Below, piece by piece: positions 44,053 to 52,616 of a stretch of DNA of 64,000 nt; the stretch's first letter is position 1; the number at the start of each line of letters is the position of its first letter. The position numbers and the translations under genes are program-made. The stretch spans positions 62,001-126,000 of the forward strand of contig CAVXSO010000002.1 of the NCBI GenBank assembly GCA_963764465.1, in the 5' to 3' direction. The notes under the pieces were generated by a model. It was not told the DNA's origin and ran no database searches. It saw nothing but the letters and a program-made list of their open reading frames with translations. Source of the DNA: JAJXXT01 sp963764465. Its GTDB lineage: Bacteria; Pseudomonadota; Alphaproteobacteria; Acetobacterales; Acetobacteraceae.

Positions 44053-45020
44053 AGCACGCACGCCACTTTGTGCGCCGCCCCCACGTCACGCAGCGGCGGC
44101 TCGGCCTCCGTGCAGCGCGGCGTGGCGAAGCCGCAGCGGGCCGCGAAGCGGCAGCCAGGCGGCGGGTACAGCAGGTTCGGCACCGTGCCCGGGATCTGCT
44201 CCAGCCGTCTCTGCTTGTGCCGGTCCGCGTCCATGCGTGGGATCGAGCGGATCAGGCCCTGGGTGTAGGGATGGCGCGGGTTGGCGAACAGTTCCTCGAC
44301 CAGCGCCTCCTCCACCACCTTGCCCGCGTACATCACCACCACGCGCTGCGCCTGTTCCGCGACGACGCCCATGGCGTGGGTGATGAGCATGATCGCCATG
44401 CCGAAACGCGATTTCATGTCGGCGAGAAGCTCCAGGATCTGTGCCTGGATGGTGACGTCGAGCGCCGTTGTGGGCTCGTCGGCGATCAGCAGCTTGGGGC
44501 GGCAGGCCAGCGCTATCGCGATCATCACCCGCTGGCGCATGCCGCCCGAGAACTGGTGCGGATAGTCGTGGAGGCGGCTCGACGGGTTCGGGATCTGCAC
44601 CAGACCCAGCATTTCCTCCGCGCGCTTCATTGCCGCGGCGCGGCTCAGGTGTTCGTGCGTGCGCAGCAATTCCGCGATCTGCTCGCCCACGGTGTAGACG
44701 GGGTTGAGCGAGGTCATCGGCTCCTGGAAGACCATCGCTATCTCTTTTGCCCGCACACCGTCCATCTCGGCCTCGGAGACCGGGATGAGATCGCGTCCAA
44801 GCCAGAGAATCTGCCCGCCTTCGAAACGGCCTGGCGGCATGTCGAGCAGGCGCAGCACGCTCTTGGCGGTGACGGACTTGCCGCAACCGGATTCGCCTAC
44901 CACGGCCAGCGTCTCGCCGGCGGCAATGCGCATGCTCACGCCATCGACGGCGCGCACCATGCCCTCGTCGGTCTTGAACCAGGTCCGCAGGTCGCGGATA
45001 TCGAGGATCGTTTCGGGCAT
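44049..45020 (-). CDS. Oligopeptide/dipeptide ABC transporter ATP-binding protein (OppD/DppD type)
   Basis: 323 residues. Walker A GESGCGKSVTAKSVL (about residue 40), signature FSGGMRQRVMIAIAL, Walker B LLIADEPTTALDVTIQ, and the C-terminal block YPPPGCRFAARCGFATPRC, the cysteine-rich oligopeptide transporter motif. It overlaps the OppF-type gene by four bases and follows the permease gene by six. Confidence 0.94.
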   Translation of the reverse strand: MPETILDIRDLRTWFKTDEGMVRAVDGVSMRIAAGETLAVVGESGCGKSVTAKSVLRLLDMPPGRFEGGQILWLGRDLIPVSEAEMDGVRAKEIAMVFQEPMTSLNPVYTVGEQIAELLRTHEHLSRAAAMKRAEEMLGLVQIPNPSSRLHDYPHQFSGGMRQRVMIAIALACRPKLLIADEPTTALDVTIQAQILELLADMKSRFGMAIMLITHAMGVVAEQAQRVVVMYAGKVVEEALVEELFANPRHPYTQGLIRSIPRMDADRHKQRRLEQIPGTVPNLLYPPPGCRFAARCGFATPRCTEAEPPLRDVGAAHKVACVL

Positions 45021-45026
45021 CGCGCG

Positions 45027-45968
45027 TCAGAGCACCCGGCGCGGATCGAGCGCGTCGCGCAGCCCGTCGCCGAGGAAGTTGATGGCTAGCACCGTGAGGA
45101 AGATGGCCAGCCCCGGGAACAGCGCCCATTGCGGCGCGAGGTCGAGATAGTTCTGCCCGTCATACAACAGGCGCCCCCAGGTCGGGATGTCCGGCGGGAA
45201 GCCGAGGCCCAGGAAGGACAGCGTCGATTCGGCGATGATGGCGTTGGCGATCTCGAGCGTCGCGGCAACGATAATGGGGCCCATCGTGTTGGGCAGAATG
45301 TGGTGCACGACCTCGCGCAGCTTGGAAGCGCCGAGCGCGCGTGCCGCCTCCACGAATTCCTTCTCGCGCAGGGAGAAGATCTGGGCGCGCACCAGGCGCG
45401 CGATCGACATCCAGCGCAGGCCCCCGATAACAATGACGACCATGAGGAAGATGCCGCCCTCCGCGCCCAGCATCCGCTGCAGGGAGTCCTTGAAGAGGTA
45501 AATGATCAGCAGCAGCAGCGGCAGTTGCGGCAGCGAAAGGAAGAGATCCGTCAGCCACATCAGAAACGCGTCGAACCGCCCGCCCGCGGTGCCGGACACG
45601 GCGCCGACCAGCACGCCGACGCCGACCGCGACCAGCATCGCCGCCACACCGACGGCAAGCGAGATACGGCCGCCAAAGATCACGCGCGCCAGCAGGTCGT
45701 GGCCGAGGTCGTCGGTGCCGAACGGATGCGCGAGGGAGGGCGGCGAGAGGCTGGCGGCATAGTCGATCTCGCTCATCGAGTGCGGCCAGAGGAAGCTGCC
45801 GAACAGCACGCCCACGACGAGGACGGCGAGGACGAACAGCCCTATCACGGCCAGGCGGTGGCGGCGGAAGCGGCGCCACGCCTCCGCACCCGGCGATGTC
45901 GGCCCGGCTTTCCGCGCCGCCGAGGCGGGCAGGTCAGCGGAGAGCGATGCGTGGGTCGAGCCAGCCAT
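45027..45968 (-). CDS. Oligopeptide-type ABC transporter permease (OppC/DppC type)
   Basis: 313 residues, six membrane helices. HPFGTDDLGHDLLARVIFGGR is the signature N-terminal segment of the DppC class; the EAA loop is VEAARALGASKLREVVHHILPN near residue 215. Its start lies 35 bases inside the preceding permease gene, indicating coupling; no later in-frame start would keep the first helix. Confidence 0.93.
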   Translation of the reverse strand: MAGSTHASLSADLPASAARKAGPTSPGAEAWRRFRRHRLAVIGLFVLAVLVVGVLFGSFLWPHSMSEIDYAASLSPPSLAHPFGTDDLGHDLLARVIFGGRISLAVGVAAMLVAVGVGVLVGAVSGTAGGRFDAFLMWLTDLFLSLPQLPLLLLIIYLFKDSLQRMLGAEGGIFLMVVIVIGGLRWMSIARLVRAQIFSLREKEFVEAARALGASKLREVVHHILPNTMGPIIVAATLEIANAIIAESTLSFLGLGFPPDIPTWGRLLYDGQNYLDLAPQWALFPGLAIFLTVLAINFLGDGLRDALDPRRVL

Positions 45969-46896
45969 AGAGCAGGTCCGCGATGAGATTGAAGATGATC
46001 ACCAGGATTGCGTAGACGAAGGTGACCGCCATGATGACCGGCGTGTCGTTGGCGAGGATCGCCGAGATCAGCAGCGAGCCCATGCCAGGCACGCGGAAGA
46101 TCTGCTCGGTGACAACGGCTCCGGTGAAGATGCCGGGCATCTGCAGCGCGATCAGCGTCACCACCGGGATCAGCCCGTTGCGCACCACGTGGCGCATCAG
46201 CACGCGGCGCCTGCCAATGCCCTTCGCGCGCGCTGTCGTGACGTAGTCGAGCCGGATCACGTCCAGCATGGAGGAGCGCACGTAGCGCACCAGCACCGCG
46301 GCCTGGAACAGCCCCAGAACCGACACCGGCATGATCGATTGCCTGATCTCGGTCCAGAGCCAGGCCCAGCCGGTGGCGGAGACATTGGTCTGGAAGACGA
46401 ATGGCAACCAGTTGAGCTGCACGCTGAACAGCAGGATCAGCAGCAGGCCGGTGAAGAAGGTCGGCAGCGAGAAGGCGATGTAGGCCAGCGTGTTGGCGAC
46501 CTGGTCAAAGATCGAATACGGCTTCGCGGCGGCGAGAACGCCTACCGGCAAGGCAACGAGAATCGCCAGCAGTTCGGCCGAGCCCAGCACCGCGAGCGTC
46601 ACCGGCAGGCGCTGCATGATCAACGTCGCGACATCGATGCGGCTGGCGAAGGAGAAGCCCCACTCGCCATGCAGCATCGCCACCAGCCAGTGGATGTAGC
46701 GCAGCCAGACCGGATCGTTGAGGCCGAGACTCGCGCGCAGCCGCGCGATCACCTCCGGCGGCACGTTCGGGTTGGTGACCAGCTCGCCGAACGGGTCGCC
46801 GGGCGCCAGCGCCAGGATCGTGAAGATGATGATGCTGATCCCGAGCAGGCTCGGGATTGCCAGCATCAGGCGACGGAAGAGGTAGGCGCGCGACAT
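45934..46896 (-). CDS. Oligopeptide-type ABC transporter permease (OppB/DppB type)
   Basis: 320 residues, six membrane helices. LLGISIIIFTILALAPGDPF in the first helix and GELVTNPNVPPEVIARLRASLGL are typical of DppB. The EAA loop is VTTARAKGIGRRRVLMRHVVRN near residue 215, and PGIFTGAVVTEQIFRVPGMG follows. It forms the channel with the OppC-type subunit. It starts 37 bases after the binding-protein gene. Confidence 0.94.
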   Translation of the reverse strand: MSRAYLFRRLMLAIPSLLGISIIIFTILALAPGDPFGELVTNPNVPPEVIARLRASLGLNDPVWLRYIHWLVAMLHGEWGFSFASRIDVATLIMQRLPVTLAVLGSAELLAILVALPVGVLAAAKPYSIFDQVANTLAYIAFSLPTFFTGLLLILLFSVQLNWLPFVFQTNVSATGWAWLWTEIRQSIMPVSVLGLFQAAVLVRYVRSSMLDVIRLDYVTTARAKGIGRRRVLMRHVVRNGLIPVVTLIALQMPGIFTGAVVTEQIFRVPGMGSLLISAILANDTPVIMAVTFVYAILVIIFNLIADLLYGWLDPRIALR

Positions 46897-46933
46897 CAGC
46901 CCCCGCGTTCAGCCGTGCCGCGCGCCAACGGCG

Positions 46934-48721
46934 TCAGGTCGTGTACCAGCGGGCGTAGTTCCAGATATAGCTGTCCCAGCCACTGAGATCGACCGCGAGG
47001 CCATTCTTCGCGGCGGCAACGCTCAGGCGATAAAGCTCCGGAATGATCACGATGTTGTCGACAACGAGATCATTGAGCTTGATCAGCATGGCGGTGCGCT
47101 TGATCGGGTCCATCTCGTTCCCGGCCGCCTTGTAGACGCTGTCGTATTCGGCGTTCTGCCAGCGCGTGATGTTGCGGCCCTGCCAGTTGTTGGATTTCTG
47201 CGCTACCTCCCAGGAGACGAAGGATGCCATCCACTGCCACGGGTCGGGGTAGTTCGGCCCCGTCGTGTACATCTGCAGGTCCGTGTAGAAGTGCGGGTAG
47301 GTGTCCGGGTTCGCCACGTCCGAGCTGAAGTACACGGAGGCGACGACGGCCTTGATGTCGATCCCGATGCCGGCCTTGGCGCAGGCCTGCTTCACGATCT
47401 CCTGGTTCTTCTGGCGCGGCCCGTTGATCGAGGTCTGGAAGACGTATTTCAGCTTGTGCCCGTTCTTCTCGCGGATGCCGTCGGCACCCTTCTTGTAGCC
47501 GGCCTTGTCCAGGATCTCGTTCGCCTTCGCGATGTTGAAATCCCAATGGGTGTTCTTCGAGACATAGCGCGGCGGGTTGTTGACGTAGTTGCTGGTCGCG
47601 ATCGCCGTGCGGCCGTAGATGTATTTCTGCACGCCGCCACGATCGATCAGCAGCGACAGCGCCTGCCGCACCGCGGGATCGGTGAGTGTCGGGTGCTTGG
47701 TCTTGAGGCTCGAGCGCTCGCCGTCCACCACCTTGTTCGGGTCGGTGTTGTTGAGCTGGATGTGCTCGACATTGGCGCCAGGGAACAGCTTCACCGTCCC
47801 CTTGCCGCCCTTCTCGAGCCGCTGCAGCACCGCGTCCTCGACCTGCAGGTTCCAGGCGAAGTCGTATTCGCCGGTCTCCAGCACCGCGCGCGCGGCGGAG
47901 GTTGCGTCGCCGCCGCCCTTCATCTCGACCGCGTCGAAGAAGGGCTCGTTGGGCTCATGATAATCGGTGTTGATCACGCCAGAGACGAAGTCGCCCGGAC
48001 GGAACTCCTTGAACTTGTACGGCCCGGTGCCGACCGGCGAGAGGTTCGCCGGCGCCGCGTGCGCCGGGGCGCCCTTGGACGCCTCGAAGATGTGCTTCGG
48101 GATGATCATGCCGTTGTTGCCGACGAACGGGTCGGCCCAGAACGGCGTCGGTTTCTTGAACTCCACGCGCACCGTGTAGTCGTCCACCTTCACGGCCGTG
48201 TTGTAGGTGTAGCTGCCGGAGGTGACGGCCGCGGTCGCCGGATCGCTCGCATAGGCCCAGTTGAACACGACGTCGTCGGCGGTGAAGGGCTGGCCATCGT
48301 GCCATTTCACGCCCTGCTTGAGCTTCCAGGTGACGGACATGCCGTCCTTGGCCAGCCCGCCATTCTCGATGCTGGGGATCTCGGCCGCGAGCTGCGGCAC
48401 CAGGTTGCCGTCGCCGTCCCAGCCGGCCAGCGGCTCGTAGAACATGCGGCTGCCGTCCTGGTCCTTCGTGCCAGTCGCGAAATGCGGGTTGAGCAGCGTC
48501 GGGCCCTGCCACCACAGCAGCCGCAGCGTGCCACCGCCGCCGCGCTTCGTCGGCTTGTAGGCGAACGGCGTCGCCGCCATCGCCACGCCGCCGATGGAAA
48601 GGATCTGGTTGGCGAATGGCGCCGCGATACCAACCGCCGCCATGCGTCGGATGAAGCCGCGGCGCGACAGGCGCCCACGCTTCACGTTGCTGATCATCCG
48701 GCGCAGCTCAGTCACATCCAT
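46934..48721 (-). CDS. Peptide ABC transporter substrate-binding protein, Tat-exported
   Basis: 595 residues of solute-binding family 5. The N-terminus carries a twin-arginine signal: SRRGFIRRMAAVGIAAPFAN (about residues 18-37), followed by a hydrophobic stretch ending AMA. The mature protein has LNPHFATGTKDQDGSRMFYEPL, GVKWHDGQPFTADDVVFNWAY and SPVGTGPYKFKEFRPGD, conserved in the family. It collects peptides or other compounds (nickel, opines and glycosides are known ligands of relatives) for the permeases downstream. The ATG at 48721 has GGGGG five bases upstream; the ATG at 48733 is a weaker alternative. Confidence 0.92.
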   Translation of the reverse strand: MDVTELRRMISNVKRGRLSRRGFIRRMAAVGIAAPFANQILSIGGVAMAATPFAYKPTKRGGGGTLRLLWWQGPTLLNPHFATGTKDQDGSRMFYEPLAGWDGDGNLVPQLAAEIPSIENGGLAKDGMSVTWKLKQGVKWHDGQPFTADDVVFNWAYASDPATAAVTSGSYTYNTAVKVDDYTVRVEFKKPTPFWADPFVGNNGMIIPKHIFEASKGAPAHAAPANLSPVGTGPYKFKEFRPGDFVSGVINTDYHEPNEPFFDAVEMKGGGDATSAARAVLETGEYDFAWNLQVEDAVLQRLEKGGKGTVKLFPGANVEHIQLNNTDPNKVVDGERSSLKTKHPTLTDPAVRQALSLLIDRGGVQKYIYGRTAIATSNYVNNPPRYVSKNTHWDFNIAKANEILDKAGYKKGADGIREKNGHKLKYVFQTSINGPRQKNQEIVKQACAKAGIGIDIKAVVASVYFSSDVANPDTYPHFYTDLQMYTTGPNYPDPWQWMASFVSWEVAQKSNNWQGRNITRWQNAEYDSVYKAAGNEMDPIKRTAMLIKLNDLVVDNIVIIPELYRLSVAAAKNGLAVDLSGWDSYIWNYARWYTT

Positions 48722-48963
48722 GATAGCCCCCATGCATTCGTTGTGCCGCTTCGTCTTTCGCGCGTCCGAAGCGACCAACTGTTCGCCCCGCGCTCCCAGT
48801 GGCGTCGGCTGCCTAAAAGCCAAGCAGAAAGGCGAAGGGGGGTCAATGCTGATGTGTCCAAATTGCAGAGCTTACGGAGCCGACATGCACGGGCCATGCG
48901 CCGGTGAGGCTGGACAGGTTCGCGCCGGCGCGTGAAAGTCGGCGCGCATCAGGGGGTGGCTCC
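48722..48963. other. Intergenic region between peptide importer and small ORFs
   Basis: 242 bases containing the divergent promoters for the importer operon (minus) and the small ORFs (plus). Apart from the 29-codon ORF at 48846-48935 I see no strong palindrome or promoter match. Confidence 0.4.
48846..48935 (+). CDS. Possible 29-residue CxxC microprotein
   Basis: The ORF reads MLMCPNCRAYGADMHGPC and ends about eleven residues later. Two cysteines in CPNC plus a third in GPC could form part of a zinc knuckle. A strong purine-rich ribosome site (GAAGGGGGG) ends three bases before the ATG, unusually good for such a short frame. Against it: third-position GC is clearly lower than in neighbouring genes and the frame is short enough to be chance. 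It lies 28 bases upstream of a small membrane protein gene on the same strand. Function unknown. Confidence 0.3.
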   Translation: MLMCPNCRAYGADMHGPCAGEAGQVRAGA

Positions 48964-49131
48964 ATGGATTTCTTCGAAACCTGGTTCGGCATCAGTCCCG
49001 ACCATGGCGATGGTTCGCTCGAGGCGCTCTGGGTGGTGGCGTTGCTCGTCCTCGTGGGCGCGTTCCTGATGCGCAGGCGCATCGGCGGGCATCTGCGGGC
49101 CCTGCGCCGCTCGGACGGCGACCGGCGCTGA
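48964..49131 (+). CDS. Small single-span membrane protein
   Basis: 55 residues: MDFFETWFGISPDHGDGS, one hydrophobic helix (LEALWVVALLVLVGAFLM), then a basic tail (RRRIGGHLRALRRSDGDRR), which predicts an N-out, C-in orientation. GGGGG lies ahead of the ATG. I recall similar short DFFE-W-FG-SPD proteins as unannotated genes in alphaproteobacteria, but assign no function. Placement between the peptide importer and the glnD group gives no clue. Confidence 0.65.
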   Translation: MDFFETWFGISPDHGDGSLEALWVVALLVLVGAFLMRRRIGGHLRALRRSDGDRR

Positions 49132-49222
49132 TCGCCCGCCCGGCGCCTGGCGCGTAGCACCGCGCGGCGGCGGCGAAGGCCTCCCCCGATGGGTTTTACG
49201 TCGCGTGGGTTGCGTCTGCGGC

Positions 49223-49756
49223 TCACTTCGCGATGGTCGGCGCCCGCTGGAAGACGACGCGCAGATAGGCGTCTGGCCGCATCTTCGCATGGAACACCGG
49301 GCCGTTGGCGAGCACGGGGTCGCCCGCATCCCGTGCGCCAGCAACGAGCAGCTTCACCAGCAGCGTGTTCTCGCGCGGGCGGCGCAGCGGCGCGAAGATC
49401 GGACCCTTGTAGCCCGTGTTGAAATCCACCACGGCGCTGATGCCGGGGCTGCGCGGCACCAGCGTGAGATAGGCGCCGGCCGCGACGAAGCTGACCTGGA
49501 CATGCACCTGGCTCGTCACCTGCCCGACCATCAGCGGCAGGGTGGTCTCGCAGCCGGCGCTCGGGCATGTCACCTCGATGGGCGCGCCAACGGCGGCGCC
49601 GTCCTGCCCCACCTGCCGCAACGTCATGATCCATGGCGCCGGTGGGGGCGCCGCTGGCGGTGCGGCGCCGAGCAGCGCGCAGGCGAGCAGCGCCGCGGCG
49701 GCGATATTCCTATGTCGCGCCAGCGCGGCGGCGGCGGCGCGGAACCGGTTGCGCAT
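49223..49756 (-). CDS. Hypothetical secreted protein
   Basis: 177 residues. A long basic-then-hydrophobic N-terminus (RNRFRAAAAALARHRNIAAAALLACALLG) is a probable signal peptide, cleaved near GAAPPAA. The rest is beta-rich (IEVTCPSAGCETTLPLMV, VQVSFVAAGAYLTLVP, ISAVVDFNTGYKGPIFAPL) with two cysteines that could pair. No family was recognised. GGAGG nine bases before the ATG at 49756 favours this start over 49762. The first 47 bases overlap the 3' end of glnD, so it is probably co-transcribed from the mutS-glnD unit. Confidence 0.65.
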   Translation of the reverse strand: MRNRFRAAAAALARHRNIAAAALLACALLGAAPPAAPPPAPWIMTLRQVGQDGAAVGAPIEVTCPSAGCETTLPLMVGQVTSQVHVQVSFVAAGAYLTLVPRSPGISAVVDFNTGYKGPIFAPLRRPRENTLLVKLLVAGARDAGDPVLANGPVFHAKMRPDAYLRVVFQRAPTIAK

Positions 49757-52616
49757 GGCCATTTTCCTCCGGGCCTTCCAGGGCGGCGAGCAACGCCTCC
49801 CGCAAGGTCTCGAGGCGCCGCTCGTTCTCGACCTTCAGGCCAAAGACGTCCTTGACGTAGAACACGTCGACCGCGCGCACGCCATACGTCGTCACGTGGG
49901 CGGAAGCGATCTGCAGCCCGGACTCGCTGATCGCGTTGGTCACGTCGTGCAGCAGGCCCGGCCGGTCGCGCCCGTTCACCTCCACCACGGTGTGGGTGTT
50001 GGAGGCATGGTTGTCGATCACCACGCGCGGCGGCACGTGGATCGCGCGCACGCGCCTTCCCAGCAGGGCGCTCGAGACGCGCCGGATCTCGGCGGCGAAG
50101 CGCAGCCGGCCGGACAGCGCCTGCTCGATCAGCACCGCGAGCCGTGCGAGGCGCGAGGGCTGGTCGAACGCGCCGCCGGCCGCGTCCTGGATCCAGAACG
50201 TGTCGAGCGCCATGCCGTTGGTCAGCGTATGGATCCGTGCGTCCACGATCGAGGCGCCGGCAACCGCGAGCCCGCCCGCGATCTTGCTGAACAGCCCCGC
50301 GTGGTCGGCGGCATAGACCGTCACCTCCGTCACCGCGCGCGCCGGCAGCGGCTGGGTTTCCACCGTCAGCGGCAGGCCGCGCGCCTCGGCGTCGCGGATC
50401 AGGCGGGCGTGGCGGGAATGCGTTTCGGGGTCGAAACCAAGCCAGTAGCCGGGATAGCCGAGCGCGTGGAAGCGCGCGATATCCTCCGCCGTCCAGTCCG
50501 GCAGCAGCAGGGCCGCGGCTTCCTTCGCGCGGGCCACGCGCACGTCGCGCTCGCCGGTGGAAAGCCCGCCGGCCAGTACCTCTGCCACCCGGGCATAGAG
50601 CTCGCGCAGCAGGGTTGCCTTCCAGCCGTTCCACACCTTGGGCGAGACCGCGCGCATGTCCGCGACAGTGAGGATCAGCAGCAGCTTCAGCCGCTCCGGC
50701 GACTGCACGGTCTCGACCAGGTCGAGGATTGTCTTGGGGTCGTCGATGTCGCGCTTGAACGCGGTCTGGCTCATCAGCAGGTGGTGCAGCACCAGCCAGG
50801 AGACCATCTCGGTCTCCTCCGCCGAAAGCCCGAGTGCGGGGCCGATGGTGAGTGCGAGCTCCGCGCCGATCTCGGAGTGATCGCCGCCGCGCCCCTTGGC
50901 GATGTCGTGCAGCAGCATCGCCACATAGAGCGCGCGGCGGGACTGCACGTGCTCCACCAGGCCGGAGGCGACGGGTGCCACCTCCGACAGTTCGTGCCGC
51001 TCCAGCAGGTTGAGGATGCGCACCGCCTCGATCGTGTGCTCGTCCACCGTGAAGATGTGGTAGGTGTCGAACTGCATCTGGCCGACGATGCGCGCCCAGT
51101 CCGGCAGGAGGCGGCCGATCAGCCCCGCCTCGTTCATGATGCCGAGCCAGCGGGCGCCGTCCGGGTGGCCGCTCGCGGGGTCGCGCCCGCACAGCAGGTC
51201 GAGGAAGATCGCCGCGGCCTCGGCATCGCCGCGCAGGTCGAGTGCCCGGCGCTCGTGGCGGATCAGCGCGCGCATCGCCAGCGGATGCAGCTCCAGCCGC
51301 CGGTCGCGCGCGATGCGCAGCATCCGCAGCATCTGCACCGGCCGCTCCGCGAAGTCGCGCGCGTCCGCCGGCATGATGCGCCCGTCCGCCAGCACGAAGC
51401 CCGCCTCCGCGAGGTCCGCGTCGGTGCGCCCGGCGACGGCCGGCGCGCCGAGGGCCGCACGGATCAGCGCCGGCTCGAACACGTGCGTCAGCCGCGTCAC
51501 CTCGCGCGCGGTGAGGAAGTAGTGGCGCATGAAGCGCTCCACGCCGTCCTGCCTGCCGTGGCGCGTGTAGCCCATGCGCGCGCCAACCACGGGCTGGAGG
51601 TCGAAGGTGAGGCGCTCCTCGGCGCGGCCGGTGACGTAATGAAGATGGAAGCGCAGCGTCCACAGGAAGTCCCAGGCCCGCCGCGCCTGGCGCAGCTCCA
51701 CCTGGGTCAGGATGCCCTCCGCCGCGCCGTTGGGGTCGGCGATGCTGGCGAAGTCGCGCAGCCCGAAGGCGCAGCGCGCCAGCCAGTAGATCGTTTGCAG
51801 GTCGCGCAGTCCGCCGCGGCCCTCCTTGATGTTGGGCTCGACGACGAAGGGCGAGTCGCCGTAGCGGCGGTGGCGCACGGCGCGCTCCGCCTGCTTGGCC
51901 GCGATGTAGGCGGCGGGCCCGTCCTCGGCGCAAGCGGCGGCGAAGGCCTTCGTGAACGCCGCGAAGACCGCCGCGTCGCCCGCGAGCAGCCGCGCGTCCA
52001 GCAGAGAGGTGCGGATCGTGGCGTCGCCCCGCGCCTCGGCGATGCAGTCGGCGATGGAGCGCGTGGCGTGGCCGACGCGCAGGCCGAGGTCCCAAAGGAA
52101 ATAGAGCATGAAGGAGACCACGGCGGTGGTCCCTTCGCCCGGCGCGTCGGCGGTGAGGAACAGCAGGTCGATGTCGCTGAACGGCGCCAGCACGCCCCGG
52201 CCGTAGCCGCCGGTCGCGGCGAGCGTCATGGCGGGCGGTTTGCCGGGTGGGTTGACAGGCGCCTGCTGCGCCAGCGCGTAGGCGAACAGCGCCTGGATCA
52301 GCTCGTCATGCAGGTGGGCGAGGTGCTGCGCGGCGGCGAGCCCGGTGATGTTCCCGGCCTCGAAGCTGTCGCGCACCTCGGCCTGGATATGGGCGAGCTG
52401 GCGGCGGAAGGCACCCAGCACCTGGTCGCGCGGCGGCGGGCCGGCGCCCGCGGCCTCCGGCGCGGCGGCCTCGGCGAGCCGTGCCCGCACCTGGTCCGCG
52501 ACGCGCCGGAGCTGCTCCGCCGCGGCGTTTCCGGCCGTGGCATCCTTGGCCCGATCGTTCGTGGCCTGAGCGCTCGTGGCCTGAGCGCCGGGGGCAAGGG
52601 TAGTGGGTTGGGACAT
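49710..52616 (-). CDS. glnD: Bifunctional uridylyltransferase/uridylyl-removing enzyme GlnD
   Basis: 968 residues. The nucleotidyltransferase motif is ATGGYGRGVLAPFSDIDLLFL near residue 136. The HD-type hydrolase includes AMLLHDIAKGRGGDHSE near 565, and two ACT domains lie in roughly the last 200 residues (VYAADHAGLFSKIAGGLAVAG and VNGRDRPGLLHDVTNAISESG). GlnD senses glutamine and adds or removes UMP from PII proteins, controlling nitrogen assimilation. The start is fixed by a TGATG overlap with the mutS stop. Near the N-terminus a 15-bp stretch (TCGTGGCCTGAGCGC on plus) is repeated in tandem, giving the ATSAQAT repeat. Confidence 0.95.
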   Translation of the reverse strand: MSQPTTLAPGAQATSAQATNDRAKDATAGNAAAEQLRRVADQVRARLAEAAAPEAAGAGPPPRDQVLGAFRRQLAHIQAEVRDSFEAGNITGLAAAQHLAHLHDELIQALFAYALAQQAPVNPPGKPPAMTLAATGGYGRGVLAPFSDIDLLFLTADAPGEGTTAVVSFMLYFLWDLGLRVGHATRSIADCIAEARGDATIRTSLLDARLLAGDAAVFAAFTKAFAAACAEDGPAAYIAAKQAERAVRHRRYGDSPFVVEPNIKEGRGGLRDLQTIYWLARCAFGLRDFASIADPNGAAEGILTQVELRQARRAWDFLWTLRFHLHYVTGRAEERLTFDLQPVVGARMGYTRHGRQDGVERFMRHYFLTAREVTRLTHVFEPALIRAALGAPAVAGRTDADLAEAGFVLADGRIMPADARDFAERPVQMLRMLRIARDRRLELHPLAMRALIRHERRALDLRGDAEAAAIFLDLLCGRDPASGHPDGARWLGIMNEAGLIGRLLPDWARIVGQMQFDTYHIFTVDEHTIEAVRILNLLERHELSEVAPVASGLVEHVQSRRALYVAMLLHDIAKGRGGDHSEIGAELALTIGPALGLSAEETEMVSWLVLHHLLMSQTAFKRDIDDPKTILDLVETVQSPERLKLLLILTVADMRAVSPKVWNGWKATLLRELYARVAEVLAGGLSTGERDVRVARAKEAAALLLPDWTAEDIARFHALGYPGYWLGFDPETHSRHARLIRDAEARGLPLTVETQPLPARAVTEVTVYAADHAGLFSKIAGGLAVAGASIVDARIHTLTNGMALDTFWIQDAAGGAFDQPSRLARLAVLIEQALSGRLRFAAEIRRVSSALLGRRVRAIHVPPRVVIDNHASNTHTVVEVNGRDRPGLLHDVTNAISESGLQIASAHVTTYGVRAVDVFYVKDVFGLKVENERRLETLREALLAALEGPEENGHAQPVPRRRRRAGAT

